This document shows, in pieces, positions 36,502 to 46,613 of a stretch of DNA of 64,000 nt (its first letter is position 1; each line of letters opens with the position of its first letter). This DNA comes from Bacillus mobilis. Its GTDB lineage: Bacteria; Bacillota; Bacilli; Bacillales; Bacillaceae_G. The stretch covers positions 1 through 64,000 of the forward strand of contig NZ_MACF01000105.1 of assembly GCF_001884045.1 (NCBI RefSeq). The letters are read 5' to 3'. The notes under the pieces were generated by a model, which had not been told where the DNA came from, ran no database searches, and was given only the letters and a program-made list of their open reading frames with translations. The position numbers and the translations under genes are program-made.

Positions 36502-36704
36502 TTCTCATTCCTCCTCATAAGTAATATACATACTATCTATATATTATTATCCATATTTTCCTTATAGAAAGATATATCGATTTTTGTTTTTTTATTTACA
36601 TATTCATTACATTACTTTTTCTGTATATACAATAAAAATAATGTATACTTTTATTTGGATGCCAATTATATATTCAACTAAATAATGTAAGGTTAGGTGA
36701 TTCT

Positions 36705-38429
36705 ATGTTAAAAACTTTAGATCGTTTAAATGTTATAAACAGATTGATATTGTTAGTGGCAGTACCCATTCTTTCCATACTAATTATTAGCGTTGTAAAT
36801 TATATAAATTTACAACAAATGCACAAACAGCTTCAAACAGTATATGTGGATCGTCTACAACCTATTAAATGGCTAGGCTCTATTGAGAGCAGCATGTACC
36901 AAGAGTTTAGTTATGTAAAGGAACTCATTATTACTGAAGATGAGAATCGACGTACTACAATTTTAATTAAATTAAATGATGCAAATAAAGAAACCGAAAA
37001 ATTACGAGCTCAATATGAAAATACATATGTAACAGGCGAAGAAAAAAAACTCCTCAACCAATATAAAGAAAAACTTGCAAACTATGAAAAGCATCGTGCT
37101 CAAATGCTTGATCTCATTAAAGAGAATAAACTTAATCAAGCATATTCATTTTATCTAACTACAGTTGAACCTAATTTATCGGCTACAGTAGATTCTTTAA
37201 AAAATCTTAGTGATTATAACGAAAAGATAGCTGAAAATCTGTATAATGAAAGTCAACACTCTTATAAGCAAGTGATAAGCGTAACAATTACTTTATTCAT
37301 TGCATGTTTAGTTCTTTGCATTCTTATCTCCTTATTTACTGCTAAATCTATTATCAATCCAATCAATTCATTACGAAACATAATGAATACAGCTGGAAAA
37401 GGTGATTTAACCGTTGCTGTACCAAAACAATATCGTCATGAATTTGGTCATATGTTTAATAGTTTTGATGAAATGATATTAAATTTACAGCAAATTATTA
37501 ACAATGTGATTCAAACAAGTGCAAAAGTAAAAGGCTCTACAAACCACATTGTTGAAACAGCAACCGTTTCCTCTTCCACTATGGATAACATTGCAAATAC
37601 AATGAAGCAGTTGTCTCACCATATTAATGATCAGTCTGCGAATATTAAAGATAGTTCTACAGCTATGGATGAAATAGCAAATGGCGTGCAAAGCATAGCT
37701 GAATCTTCTACAACGATTTCAAACTTAGCTATTTCTACTTCTGATAAGGCGAATATAGGAAGCGAAATCATTGAGAAATCCATTTCTCAAATGACAACTA
37801 TCCATACCGTCATGGATGAAATATATAAAGTGGTAGATCAATTAGTTGTTCGTACACAAGATATCGATAAAGCATTACAAACTATTACTTACATTTCTGA
37901 ACAAACAAATCTATTATCTTTAAACGCTGCCATTGAATCTGCTCGCGCCGGTGAACATGGAAAAGGATTCGCAGTTGTGTCTGAAGAAGTTCGTAAGCTT
38001 GCTGAACAATCAAAACAAGCAGCTACAGATATAACAAAACTAAACTTACTCGTACAAAATGATACAAAAGATGTAGTCAACGTTATGGGGAAAGGACAAC
38101 AAGAAATTCAAGAAGGCATTCATGCCGTTCAAAATGCAAAATTAGCATTCCATAATATCGTGAATCATATTAATGAGGTTACAGATCAAATACAAGATAT
38201 AACAGCAAGTGCAGAAGAAATGTCAGCAAGCTCAGAAGAAATAAATAGCGCACTTATTAATATCTCTTCAATTTCACAAAATATAGTTTCGGAGACTAAT
38301 TATACATCTCAATCTTCACAAGCCCAGTCGGTATCAATACAGGATATTACAAATATGTCTCTTCAAATGCAAAAACTTGTTGAAGAATTAGAAGCGTTCG
38401 CAACTCAATTTAAAATTAAAAATTTGTAA
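36705..38429 (+). CDS. Methyl-accepting chemotaxis protein, four-helix-bundle sensor
   Basis: A 574-residue receptor: TM1 about 14-33, an external 4HB_MCP-type helical domain (about 34-187), TM2 about 190-213, HAMP ([20 protein letters not shown]), and the signalling hairpin with the canonical tip [21 protein letters not shown] ligand cannot be named. It is divergent from the preceding receptor gene across about 200 bases with no clear operator. Confidence 0.92.
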   Translation: MLKTLDRLNVINRLILLVAVPILSILIISVVNYINLQQMHKQLQTVYVDRLQPIKWLGSIESSMYQEFSYVKELIITEDENRRTTILIKLNDANKETEKLRAQYENTYVTGEEKKLLNQYKEKLANYEKHRAQMLDLIKENKLNQAYSFYLTTVEPNLSATVDSLKNLSDYNEKIAENLYNESQHSYKQVISVTITLFIACLVLCILISLFTAKSIINPINSLRNIMNTAGKGDLTVAVPKQYRHEFGHMFNSFDEMILNLQQIINNVIQTSAKVKGSTNHIVETATVSSSTMDNIANTMKQLSHHINDQSANIKDSSTAMDEIANGVQSIAESSTTISNLAISTSDKANIGSEIIEKSISQMTTIHTVMDEIYKVVDQLVVRTQDIDKALQTITYISEQTNLLSLNAAIESARAGEHGKGFAVVSEEVRKLAEQSKQAATDITKLNLLVQNDTKDVVNVMGKGQQEIQEGIHAVQNAKLAFHNIVNHINEVTDQIQDITASAEEMSASSEEINSALINISSISQNIVSETNYTSQSSQAQSVSIQDITNMSLQMQKLVEELEAFATQFKIKNL

Positions 38430-38434
38430 GCATA

Positions 38435-38468
38435 GGAAAGACCACCTAAATTAGGTGGTCTTTCTAAT
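38435..38468 (+). terminator. Terminator of the 4HB chemoreceptor gene
   Basis: GAAAGACCACCTAA and TTAGGTGGTCTTTC arms are followed by TAATTG. Confidence 0.85.
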
Positions 38469-38599
38469 TGAATTATACATTCAGATTTATTTATATAGGA
38501 ACTATCCTCTGAAAAAAATGAAGGATTCTGACAATTTGTGGCTAATAACAGAAATAAGGGGCAACATTTGCAAAATATATTTTTGACTGGGGGTTTTGT

Positions 38600-39322
38600 A
38601 TGATTCAGGTTCGAAATCTAGTAAAATCATTCGGCTCACTTGATGTTTTAAAAGGAATTGATTTAGAAGTAAAAGAAAAAGAAGTTGTTGTTTTAATTGG
38701 TGCCAGTGGTTCCGGTAAAAGTACATTACTTCGCTGTCTGAACTTTTTAGAAATGTACGATGAAGGTGAAATTCACTTACAAGGGGAACAAATTGATCCT
38801 AAGCATTCAAATTTAAACAAAGTCCGCGAGAATGTCGGTATGGTTTTTCAGCACTTTAACCTCTTTCCCCATATGACCTCACTAGAAAACATCATAGAAG
38901 CACCTATTCATGTAAAAAAATTAGAAGCAGCAAACGCAAAGGAAATCGGAAATCAGCTATTGCAAAAAGTCGGCCTACAAGATAAAGCAGATGTGACGCC
39001 TCACCTCCTATCAGGTGGTCAAAAACAGCGCATTGCTATAGCACGAGCTCTTGCTATGAACCCTAAAATTATGCTATTTGATGAACCTACCTCAGCCTTA
39101 GATCCTGAACTTGTTGGAGAAGTATTGCAAGTTATGAAAGAACTTGCTGAAGAAGGAATGACCATGATTATTGTTACTCATGAAATGAATTTCGCAAGAG
39201 ATGTAGCTGATCGCGTCATTTTTATGGATGATGGAAAAATTGTAGAGGACGCTCCGCCAGCGCAATTCTTTTCAGCTCCATCACATGAACGAGCAAAACA
39301 ATTTTTACGCAACGTTTTATAA
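38600..39322 (+). CDS. Polar amino-acid ABC transporter ATPase (GlnQ-like)
   Basis: A 240-residue ATPase of the polar amino-acid family: Walker [11 protein letters not shown]-loop [12 protein letters not shown], signature LSGGQKQR, Walker [15 protein letters not shown], switch IVTHEMNFA. It is first in a three-gene set with binding protein and permease, 100 bases ahead of the binding protein. The substrate is an amino acid of unknown identity. Confidence 0.92.
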   Translation: MIQVRNLVKSFGSLDVLKGIDLEVKEKEVVVLIGASGSGKSTLLRCLNFLEMYDEGEIHLQGEQIDPKHSNLNKVRENVGMVFQHFNLFPHMTSLENIIEAPIHVKKLEAANAKEIGNQLLQKVGLQDKADVTPHLLSGGQKQRIAIARALAMNPKIMLFDEPTSALDPELVGEVLQVMKELAEEGMTMIIVTHEMNFARDVADRVIFMDDGKIVEDAPPAQFFSAPSHERAKQFLRNVL

Positions 39323-39422
39323 TGTAACTTCTGTTTCAAACGAAAAGAAATACATTCATACGGTGCACAACTCAATAACATACTTAAAACCATCCGTATG
39401 ATCAATATATAGGAGGGGTTTT

Positions 39423-40217
39423 ATGAAAAGAAAACTATTAACCATTGTTGCGAGTATTACATTATGTACATCCTTCATACTAGGAGCCTGTAGTAAGGAA
39501 AGTGCTACTACTTCTTCAAATGGTGAAAAAGAATTCCGTTATGCGATGAGTGGCTTATATAAACCTTTTAACTATAAAGAAAATGACGGAAAGCTTGCCG
39601 GTTTTGATGTGGAAATTGGTGAGGCACTTGCGAAAAAAATGAATATGAAACCCACTCCTATTACAAATCCGTGGGAAACGCTAATTCAAGGTCTACAATC
39701 GAAAAAATATGATGCTATATTGGGCAGTATGGCAATTACAGAAGAACGCTTAAAAGCTGTTAATTTCTCAAATCCTTATTATCGTTCTGGTGCCCAAATT
39801 TTTGTGGCTAAAAAGAATACATCTATCTCTTCCCCAGAGGATTTGAAAGGTAAGAAAATTGGTGTTGTAAAAGCTAGTACCTTTAAAGACCTTGTTGCAA
39901 AACATACAGATCAAATCACAGAATATGACAGCGATATTACTGCACTTATGGACTTAGAGCCTGGGCGTATTGATGCAGTAATCACTGATCAAATGGTCGG
40001 TTTACGTATGATCAAAGAAGGGAAATCAAATATAAAAGAAGCTGGAAAACCATTAAATCTTGATGAAATGGGAATTGCTATTCGTAAAGATGATAAAGAA
40101 ATGGTTGAGAAAGTAAATAAAGCTTTAGATGAAATCATTAAAGATGGTACGTATGAAAAAATTAGTAAAAAATGGTTTGGGCGTAATATTCTCGGTGAAG
40201 AGGAAAAAACGAAGTAA
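39423..40217 (+). CDS. Polar amino-acid binding lipoprotein
   Basis: A 264-residue lipoprotein with lipobox LGAC, followed by an SBP family 3 fold: FRYAMSGLYKPFNYKENDGK, GFDVEIGEALAKKMNM, WETLIQGLQSKKYDAILGSM, and KGKKIGVVKASTFKDL. It captures the substrate for the adjacent ATPase and permease. Cystine, arginine or glutamine are all possible. AGGAGGGG precedes the start. Confidence 0.92.
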   Translation: MKRKLLTIVASITLCTSFILGACSKESATTSSNGEKEFRYAMSGLYKPFNYKENDGKLAGFDVEIGEALAKKMNMKPTPITNPWETLIQGLQSKKYDAILGSMAITEERLKAVNFSNPYYRSGAQIFVAKKNTSISSPEDLKGKKIGVVKASTFKDLVAKHTDQITEYDSDITALMDLEPGRIDAVITDQMVGLRMIKEGKSNIKEAGKPLNLDEMGIAIRKDDKEMVEKVNKALDEIIKDGTYEKISKKWFGRNILGEEEKTK

Positions 40218-40243
40218 ATTAGCTAGTCAAATGTTTCATACAT

Positions 40244-40269
40244 TATGCCCCACTTTTTATGTGGGGTAT
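40244..40269 (+). terminator. Hairpin between binding protein and permease genes
   Basis: GCCCCAC and GTGGGGT arms surround TTTTTAT and are followed by ATTTC. It is short with a poor T-tract, so it may only reduce permease expression or protect the upstream mRNA. Confidence 0.5.
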
Positions 40270-40310
40270 TTCATTCCCTACCAAAATCCATACAATATGA
40301 GGTGACACAT

Positions 40311-41003
40311 ATGTTTGAAATTTTTATGTCTACTTATCCCACACTCTTAAAGGCTACTATTGTCACATTACAATTAACACTAACATCCCTATTACTCGGT
40401 TCACTAATCGGATTACTATTCGCCTTTTTTCGAATCTCTAACAATAAGGTTTTAAATAGTATTGCTCATGTATATATTGCCATTATTCGTGGTACACCTT
40501 TAATTGTTCAAATTGCCATTCTCTATTTCGGTATTACATCAATTATTGTCTTCACTCCTTTTTGGGCAGGGGCAATTGCTTTAGCAATCCATAACGGTGC
40601 ATATATTACTGAAATTTTCCGCGGATCCATTCAATCTGTCGACCGTGGACAGTTAGAAGCCGCTCGCTCTCTAGGTATGCCTTATCCTTTAGCAATGCGC
40701 CGTATTATATTGCCGCAAGCATTTCGTCAATCTCTTCCTCCTTTAGGAAATCAGTTTATTATTGGATTAAAGGATTCTTCGCTCGTTGCATATGTAGGAT
40801 TGTCCGAATTATGGGGATCAGGTTTATCAATTGCTGCAAGTAACTTCCAACAATTAGATACATACATAATTGTTGGTTTATATTACCTCGTACTTGTTCT
40901 TCTATTTACTTACTTTGTTAATCTTTTAGAGCAACGATTACAAAGAAAAGAAACCAATTCAGTTCAAGTTAGTAGAAAGAATAAAAAAGAAGTCTCTTTA
41001 TAA
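40311..41003 (+). CDS. Polar amino-acid ABC transporter permease
   Basis: A 230-residue permease of the HisM/GlnP type with about five spans and the EAA loop LEAARSLGMPYPLAMRRIILPQ. It starts at ATG 40311 behind ATGAGGTGACAC. The frame is open further upstream through the hairpin at 40244, which is not coding. It completes the transporter with the two upstream genes. Confidence 0.92.
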   Translation: MFEIFMSTYPTLLKATIVTLQLTLTSLLLGSLIGLLFAFFRISNNKVLNSIAHVYIAIIRGTPLIVQIAILYFGITSIIVFTPFWAGAIALAIHNGAYITEIFRGSIQSVDRGQLEAARSLGMPYPLAMRRIILPQAFRQSLPPLGNQFIIGLKDSSLVAYVGLSELWGSGLSIAASNFQQLDTYIIVGLYYLVLVLLFTYFVNLLEQRLQRKETNSVQVSRKNKKEVSL

Positions 41004-41036
41004 GAAAAAGCAAGCCTAAGATGGCTTGCTTTTTCA
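41003..41036. terminator. Bidirectional terminator
   Basis: AAAAAGCAAGCC (41005-41016) and GGCTTGCTTTTT (41023-41034) lie between the permease and the convergent desaturase. Confidence 0.88.
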
Positions 41037-41055
41037 CTGCAAAATATATCAATTT

Positions 41056-42141
41056 TTACTGATTTACTTTTTTAATACTCTCTTCTTCCTCTATATGTTC
41101 CTCACGATATGAAATATTATGAGGATCTAGTCCATTTCCTAAAGAACCATAGAAATGCTCTCTATGCGGATCCACTAATTCACTTCCTTGATAATACACA
41201 CGTGGTGTATTCCATAGCGCTGCCAAAGCTTTTGTCATTGGCATCTCATGATAGCGTTCCGGCCACATTTCTTTAATTTTCTCTTTTACTAACGGATAGT
41301 ATTTAGAGCTCATAGCAGGGAACAAATGGTGTTCTGTATGATATGAGAAATTGAAATGTAAAACGTCTACCCAGCGCGGCACTGTTACTGATAAACAGTT
41401 TGCTAATGGATCATTTACTGGAACAATTGGATTTAAGCGGTGATTTGTTGCGATATATGCCATTACAATAAAGTTAGCAATTAACAACGGAATCACATAT
41501 GCAAATAACCATTTTCCAGGTCCCATAATAAACAATAAACTAATCCAAACTGTCCAAGGCAAAAGAAGTTGAAGCCATACAGATTTTTGATTGGATGACT
41601 TAAATTCTTTTATAAAATGAAAGAACATTCGAGTCGAATGCAATGTAAATTGAATGGTTAATGACAGAAAACTAAAGAATGAACGTACATGAAGAGGCAT
41701 ACGATATACCCAGCTCAAAAACTTACTCTTCTTAAGCTTCTCAAGTGTCGGCCATGCATCTGGATCATTCTCTTCATGTTGTGTATGAACGTGATGCGTT
41801 GCATTATGCCACTTTCTCCAAAGTTTAGGACCTGTTGATAATGGCATAAATGCGATCGCGCCTAAGAAATCACGAAGCCATGCTTTTCTTACAACAGTTC
41901 CATGTAAAATTTCGTGCCCTAAAAACCCAAGTGAAGCAAAACATAATCCAAGAACAATCGCAATTCCTAGATTCGCCCACACATTCAATTCAAATACACC
42001 AATCGATATTAACCCCGCCAATGCCACAAGCAAATAAGCCAGTCCACCAAATAAACGAGTAGGAACTGGTTTAAATGCTTTTTTCGGCAAATGTGGTGAT
42101 ACACGTGCTGCATACCACCCAAACGTATGAAGCTCCTTCAT
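41056..42141 (-). CDS. Membrane acyl-lipid desaturase
   Basis: A 361-residue fatty acid desaturase with the three diiron histidine boxes: HEILH (76-80), HNATHH (112-117) and HTEHH near residue 268, plus several spans in pairs. It introduces a double bond into phospholipid acyl chains, using reduced ferredoxin or flavodoxin. The B. cereus group has a delta-5 (DesA) and a delta-10 (DesB) enzyme; neighbouring genes suggest this locus is DesB, but the sequence alone does not prove the position of the double bond. A sigma-A promoter lies far upstream (42341-42370). Confidence 0.9.
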   Translation of the reverse strand: MKELHTFGWYAARVSPHLPKKAFKPVPTRLFGGLAYLLVALAGLISIGVFELNVWANLGIAIVLGLCFASLGFLGHEILHGTVVRKAWLRDFLGAIAFMPLSTGPKLWRKWHNATHHVHTQHEENDPDAWPTLEKLKKSKFLSWVYRMPLHVRSFFSFLSLTIQFTLHSTRMFFHFIKEFKSSNQKSVWLQLLLPWTVWISLLFIMGPGKWLFAYVIPLLIANFIVMAYIATNHRLNPIVPVNDPLANCLSVTVPRWVDVLHFNFSYHTEHHLFPAMSSKYYPLVKEKIKEMWPERYHEMPMTKALAALWNTPRVYYQGSELVDPHREHFYGSLGNGLDPHNISYREEHIEEEESIKKVNQ

Positions 42142-42340
42142 CCTTTTGCCCCTTTCTTATGCCGCGCCTTGCGCAACTTACATGTATCAATTCTTGCTTC
42201 CAGATTGATTTTACTAGGTGATCAAAAAAGCATCTATTATAAGGAAAATATACTCACTCTATCGTCACTTATTTTTTCGCTTTTATTATCAATGAAAAAC
42301 ATTTCTCTTTTTACTCTCTATCAACCTTTCCACATGATGA

Positions 42341-42370
42341 ATCATATCAATAGAATTTCTATATTGTCAA
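42341..42370 (-). promoter_or_regulatory. Sigma-A promoter of the desaturase gene
   Basis: The minus strand has TTGACA (42370-42365), an 18-bp spacer and TATGAT (42346-42341). The 5' UTR would be about 190 bases, unusually long. Just upstream of the -35, CAACTTTTAT and ATAAAAGTTG form an inverted repeat (42369-42399). The rest of 42400-42700 shows nothing I can name. Confidence 0.6.
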
Positions 42371-42723
42371 CAACTTTTATGACCTAGTAATAAAAGTTGG
42401 TTATATTTTTATAATCATACTTTATTTCACTAAAGAAAAAACATAGACTTTATAAGGTTTCACCCATCATGCATATACATACACTGACATACTATAGACT
42501 CTATGTTATTCAAGAACTCTCGGTGTAAACAACAAATAAACTCACCTGAATCTAGCTTTACACAACTCCTACCTCTTCATACCGATGACATTAAATAATT
42601 ATATTAAAATAATTTTATCTTTCTTTTAATAAAAATAGACACCTTATAAAACAACACACATGAATTTCATATCATATGGAAATATTAAAAGGAAAATTGT
42701 TCTAAAATCGGGAGGTTTTTATA

Positions 42724-44250
42724 ATGACAAGCGATACATTTCCACAATTTCCATTATCCTATTGGATTGAATCTACTCAAGTCCCTACTTTTCCTCATTT
42801 ATCTGAAGATACAAAAACTGAAGTTGCTGTTATCGGAGCTGGGATTACAGGCATCACGACTGCCTATTTACTTGCAAAAGAAGGTATGAACGTTGTTTTA
42901 ATTGATTCTGGCCTCATTTTAAATGGAACGACTGGGCATACAACAGCAAAGGTAACAGCGCAACACGATCTTATTTATGATGAATTAATCAATCATTTCG
43001 GCTTGGAAAAAGCGAGGCTTTACTATGAATCAAATAATCATGCTCTTCAATTTATAAATGAGACTGTACAAACATATAAAATCGACTGTAATTTCTCAAA
43101 TGAAGATTCATATTTATATACAACTACTGATAATGGATTAAGAAATTTATCAAAAGAATATGAAGCCTATCAAAAATTAAATATACCTTGTGACTATGTT
43201 CAATCTCTATCGATTCCGATTCCCGTACAATCTGCACTGGTCATGAAAAACCAGGCACAATTCCATCCCATCCTTTATTTGAAAACACTTTTAGAAAAAT
43301 TTGTGGAGATGGGCGGAAAAGTTTATGAACAAACAACAGCTATTGACGTGGAAAAAGGTGATTATCCACAAGTCATTACAAAGAACGGACATCGCATCAC
43401 TTGCAAATATGTTGTCTCTTGCTCGCATTTTCCTTTTTATGATGCAAATAGCTTTTTCTTTACACGAATGTATGCTGAGCGCTCTTATGCTCTTGCAATC
43501 AAAGCAAAAACGGATTATCCAGGTGGCATGTATTTAAGCATTGATGATCCCAAACGCTCCTTACGCTATACAACAAACAATGGGGAAAGATTAATTTTAA
43601 TTGGCGGAGAAAGTCATAAAACAGGACAAGGAATTAACACGATGCTTCATTACGAAGCACTGTATTCTTTTGCGGAAGCAACGTTTGGAGTAGATGAAGT
43701 TCCCTATAGATGGTCAGCACAAGATTTAATCACGCTAGATAAACTTCCTTATATCGGACATATTAACGAAAGGAATCCAAATATATTTGTTGCAACTGGA
43801 TATCGTAAATGGGGAATGACAACTGGAACTGCTGCCGCTCATTTACTGAAGGACTCCATTCTAAAAGTCCACAGTCCTTATAAAGAACTGTATGCACCAT
43901 CACGCTTCCATGCAAATCCAGATATAAAAACGTTCCTCTCCCAGAACATCGATGTTGCGAAACATTTAATTGAAGGAAAGATCGAAACCGCATTACGTAA
44001 ACCAGAAGATCTCGAAGTTGGTGAAGGATCTGTCGTACATGTTAATGGGAAACGAGCAGGTGCTTATAAGGACAAAGATGGAAAATTACATATTGTCGAT
44101 ACAACTTGTACACATCTTGGCTGCGAGGTTGAGTGGAATAATGGTGATTGTACTTGGGACTGTCCTTGCCACGGTTCCCGCTTTTCAATTGAGGGCGATG
44201 TTATGGAAGGTCCAGCAGATCAACCGTTAAAACGAGTTGATAATGAGTAA
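42724..44250 (+). CDS. FAD oxidoreductase with C-terminal Rieske domain (YhfW-like)
   Basis: A 508-residue fusion. A DadA-like FAD oxidoreductase (AVIGAGITGITTAYLLAKEG at about 36-55, C-terminal FAD motif NIFVATGYRKWGMTTG) is joined to a Rieske [2Fe-2S] domain with ligands CTHLGC and CPCHGS (about 455-485). This matches B. subtilis YhfW. The reaction is unknown. CGGGAGG precedes the ATG, and a strong terminator follows. Confidence 0.9.
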   Translation: MTSDTFPQFPLSYWIESTQVPTFPHLSEDTKTEVAVIGAGITGITTAYLLAKEGMNVVLIDSGLILNGTTGHTTAKVTAQHDLIYDELINHFGLEKARLYYESNNHALQFINETVQTYKIDCNFSNEDSYLYTTTDNGLRNLSKEYEAYQKLNIPCDYVQSLSIPIPVQSALVMKNQAQFHPILYLKTLLEKFVEMGGKVYEQTTAIDVEKGDYPQVITKNGHRITCKYVVSCSHFPFYDANSFFFTRMYAERSYALAIKAKTDYPGGMYLSIDDPKRSLRYTTNNGERLILIGGESHKTGQGINTMLHYEALYSFAEATFGVDEVPYRWSAQDLITLDKLPYIGHINERNPNIFVATGYRKWGMTTGTAAAHLLKDSILKVHSPYKELYAPSRFHANPDIKTFLSQNIDVAKHLIEGKIETALRKPEDLEVGEGSVVHVNGKRAGAYKDKDGKLHIVDTTCTHLGCEVEWNNGDCTWDCPCHGSRFSIEGDVMEGPADQPLKRVDNE

Positions 44251-44297
44251 ACAAATAAAGAAGTTCAACAGGTTTCCTGTTGAACTTCTTTATTTGT
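44251..44297 (+). terminator. Terminator of the Rieske oxidoreductase gene
   Basis: A 22-bp stem (44251-44272 with 44276-44297, core AAGAAGTTCAACAGG) with a three-base loop. A T-rich side follows. Confidence 0.88.
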
Positions 44298-44393
44298 TAT
44301 AAAACATTTTCAGATAAATTTCGATACAAGAAGGAAAATATTAACACCAAATAAAATAATATATTCATCTACAAATTAAAAGGGGTGAATATT

Positions 44394-45695
44394 ATGCAAC
44401 CTTCAGCTCCACCTCATCTAGAATCTACAGAAACTATCTTTTCGAGCTCTATTACAAAACTTGTTGTTTTTATTTGTTGGCTAGCCATTCTAGCTGATGG
44501 ATATGATTTAGGTATTTACGGTGCCGTTCTGCCAAAGCTCCTAGAAGACAAAAGCTGGGCACTTTCACCGGCACACGCTGGGACAATTGCTAGCTATGCT
44601 TTATTTGGTATGTTTATTGGCGCTATTCTAGTTGGAACCATTACAGATCTAATTGGGCGAAAATGGACGCTTATATGCTGTTTAGCACTTTTTTCTATCA
44701 CAATGGGTCTAGCTGCACTTGCTCCTTCTCCCGAATTATTTGGTTTATCTCGGTTTATCGGAGGAATTGGGTTAGGCGGTGTTATTCCAACAGCTTCAGC
44801 ACTTACCGTTGAATATTCACCAAAAAAACGACAATCTTTTATTTATGCTCTTATGTTTACTGGCTATCCTTTAGGAATCGTATTAGGCGCTATTTTGTCT
44901 ATGTTTATGTTAGAAGATTTCGGATGGAGAACTATGTTTGGCATCGGAATGATTCCACTGCTCCTCATTCCTTTCATTATCCGTTATTTACCTGAATCCA
45001 TTCAATTTTTATTATCACGTAATCGTCAAGAAGAAGTAGACAAAATCCTTCATCGTTTTCAAATTGCATTCCATGAAAAAGATGAAATTCATCAAAACTC
45101 ATCTAATATACGAAAGAAAAATGGATTCCTTACTTTATTTTCAAAAGAATACAGAAAAGCGACGCTGCTTTTTTGGATTACTTATATAATGGGAATGTTT
45201 TTAATATATGGTTTAAATACTTGGTTACCACAGATGATGCGCCAAGCTGGATACCCTCTTGGATCTAGTTTATCATTTCTACTTATGCTAAATATTACTG
45301 CCGCTATCGGTGCATTATTTGCTGGAGCAATCGCGGATCGTATAGGAGCTAAAATTGTTATTAGCATCTCCTATCTTATGGCATCTATATGTATTGGATT
45401 ATTAACAATTAAACCTTCTGTGACAATCATCTATCTTTTAATTGGTCTTGCTGGAATTGGATCAGTCGGCATTACTCAAATATTAAATGCATATGTAACA
45501 CAATACTTCCCATCCCATATTCGAGCTACCTCCTTAGGCTGGGGACTTGGACTTGGCCGAGTTGGTGCAATTGCTGGTCCTATTCTTGTCGGCATTATTA
45601 TGACAATGCAATACGAATTAGCATGGAATTTTTACTTATTCTCATTCGCAGGTCTCATCGCAGCTATATCTGTTTTCTTTATTCCTACAAAATAA
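44394..45695 (+). CDS. MFS transporter, aromatic acid:H+ symporter-like (AAHS)
   Basis: A 433-residue 12-span MFS protein with the N-terminal motif LADGYDLGIYGAVLP, the loop GTITDLIGRKWTL after span 2 and GAIADRIGAK after span 8. These fit the AAHS family (PcaK/BenK). Aromatic-acid uptake is only a family-level guess. ATG at 44394 lies after AAAGGGGTG. No catabolic genes adjoin it. Confidence 0.86.
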   Translation: MQPSAPPHLESTETIFSSSITKLVVFICWLAILADGYDLGIYGAVLPKLLEDKSWALSPAHAGTIASYALFGMFIGAILVGTITDLIGRKWTLICCLALFSITMGLAALAPSPELFGLSRFIGGIGLGGVIPTASALTVEYSPKKRQSFIYALMFTGYPLGIVLGAILSMFMLEDFGWRTMFGIGMIPLLLIPFIIRYLPESIQFLLSRNRQEEVDKILHRFQIAFHEKDEIHQNSSNIRKKNGFLTLFSKEYRKATLLFWITYIMGMFLIYGLNTWLPQMMRQAGYPLGSSLSFLLMLNITAAIGALFAGAIADRIGAKIVISISYLMASICIGLLTIKPSVTIIYLLIGLAGIGSVGITQILNAYVTQYFPSHIRATSLGWGLGLGRVGAIAGPILVGIIMTMQYELAWNFYLFSFAGLIAAISVFFIPTK

Positions 45696-45728
45696 AAAAG
45701 GGCACAAACTCACTTGTGCTCTTTTTCA
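45694..45728. terminator. Bidirectional terminator
   Basis: AAAAAGGGCACAA and TTGTGCTCTTTTT arms overlap the ends of both converging genes. Confidence 0.85.
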
Positions 45729-46492
45729 TATACTGCAAACAACATATCTCGAAACAATGTATTCAAACTCTCAATATCAATCCCTGATCCCTTTTCAATT
45801 CCTTTTACATATTGCTGATAGTAATGAATTTGTTCTTCTAAAAATTGATTCAAAACCTCAATTTTTAATCCAACATCTAATTCAGTACCTGCCTTTTTCT
45901 TTATTAACAACTGTTCAATTTCATCTAATACGCTACGCTCTAATGATAATTCTGTAATCAATCGATCGAATTCTACAGGAGGCAAAGTTGTTTTCTCCTC
46001 TAACCACTTACAAGCTAAAATAGGACGTAATACATAAAAGTACTTTTTCAATTTTACATTCTCACCTTGCAAAAATTCACGATAATTTTTTGAAGCCATA
46101 TGTAAGTAATGATATATCGTTGCTTTTGGATCAAATTGCTTATCACTCATTTGCTGAAGCTGTTCTGGAAAATGAGTGTTTTTCGAATAAAAAATTGGTG
46201 ATCGAATCCATTCAAGTAAAGCTGGGTTTGATTTTGCGAATAGTTGTAACGCCTTTTTAATATCCCATCCACTTATATCTAAATCATCACTAATTGGATA
46301 CTCAATTACATCTCGTTTATCATGAATTGATAAATACCACTCTACCGGATGCATATAAACAAATCTAACATCATAATCGCTATCTTTCGATGGAAATCCC
46401 CAAGCGCGACTTCCTGATTCCACTGCAAATAAGATTTTCACATCATTCTCTTTTTCAATTCTTGCTAACTCCGCTTTAATTTTCTCTCTCAT
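45710..46492 (-). CDS. Nucleotidyltransferase-superfamily protein, YcgL type
   Basis: A 260-residue protein with the nucleotidyltransferase signature ESGSRAWGFPSKDSDYDVRF (Gly-Ser then paired Asp), followed by a helical half. It matches B. subtilis YcgL in length. The substrate is unknown; related proteins modify tRNA, drugs or proteins. Single gene with its own terminator. Confidence 0.88.
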   Translation of the reverse strand: MREKIKAELARIEKENDVKILFAVESGSRAWGFPSKDSDYDVRFVYMHPVEWYLSIHDKRDVIEYPISDDLDISGWDIKKALQLFAKSNPALLEWIRSPIFYSKNTHFPEQLQQMSDKQFDPKATIYHYLHMASKNYREFLQGENVKLKKYFYVLRPILACKWLEEKTTLPPVEFDRLITELSLERSVLDEIEQLLIKKKAGTELDVGLKIEVLNQFLEEQIHYYQQYVKGIEKGSGIDIESLNTLFRDMLFAVYEKEHK

Positions 46493-46565
46493 TTCATACC
46501 CTCTCCATCTTCTGATTATTTCCTTGGAAATTCGACAAATATATTACTAAGTTTACTACATACTA

Positions 46566-46593
46566 AAATAGCTGTCAGAAAATTCCCGACAGC
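46566..46593 (-). terminator. Terminator of the duplicated ATPase gene
   Basis: GCTGTCGGGAA and a matching CTGACAGC arm on the minus strand are followed by TATTTTAG. Confidence 0.75.
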
Positions 46594-46613
46594 CTGCCAA
46601 AATCCCTTATTTT

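Noticed and set aside
42127-42387. Plus-strand 86-residue frame upstream of the desaturase
   Set aside because: No ribosome binding site, and it runs through the desaturase promoter and leader; composition looks random.
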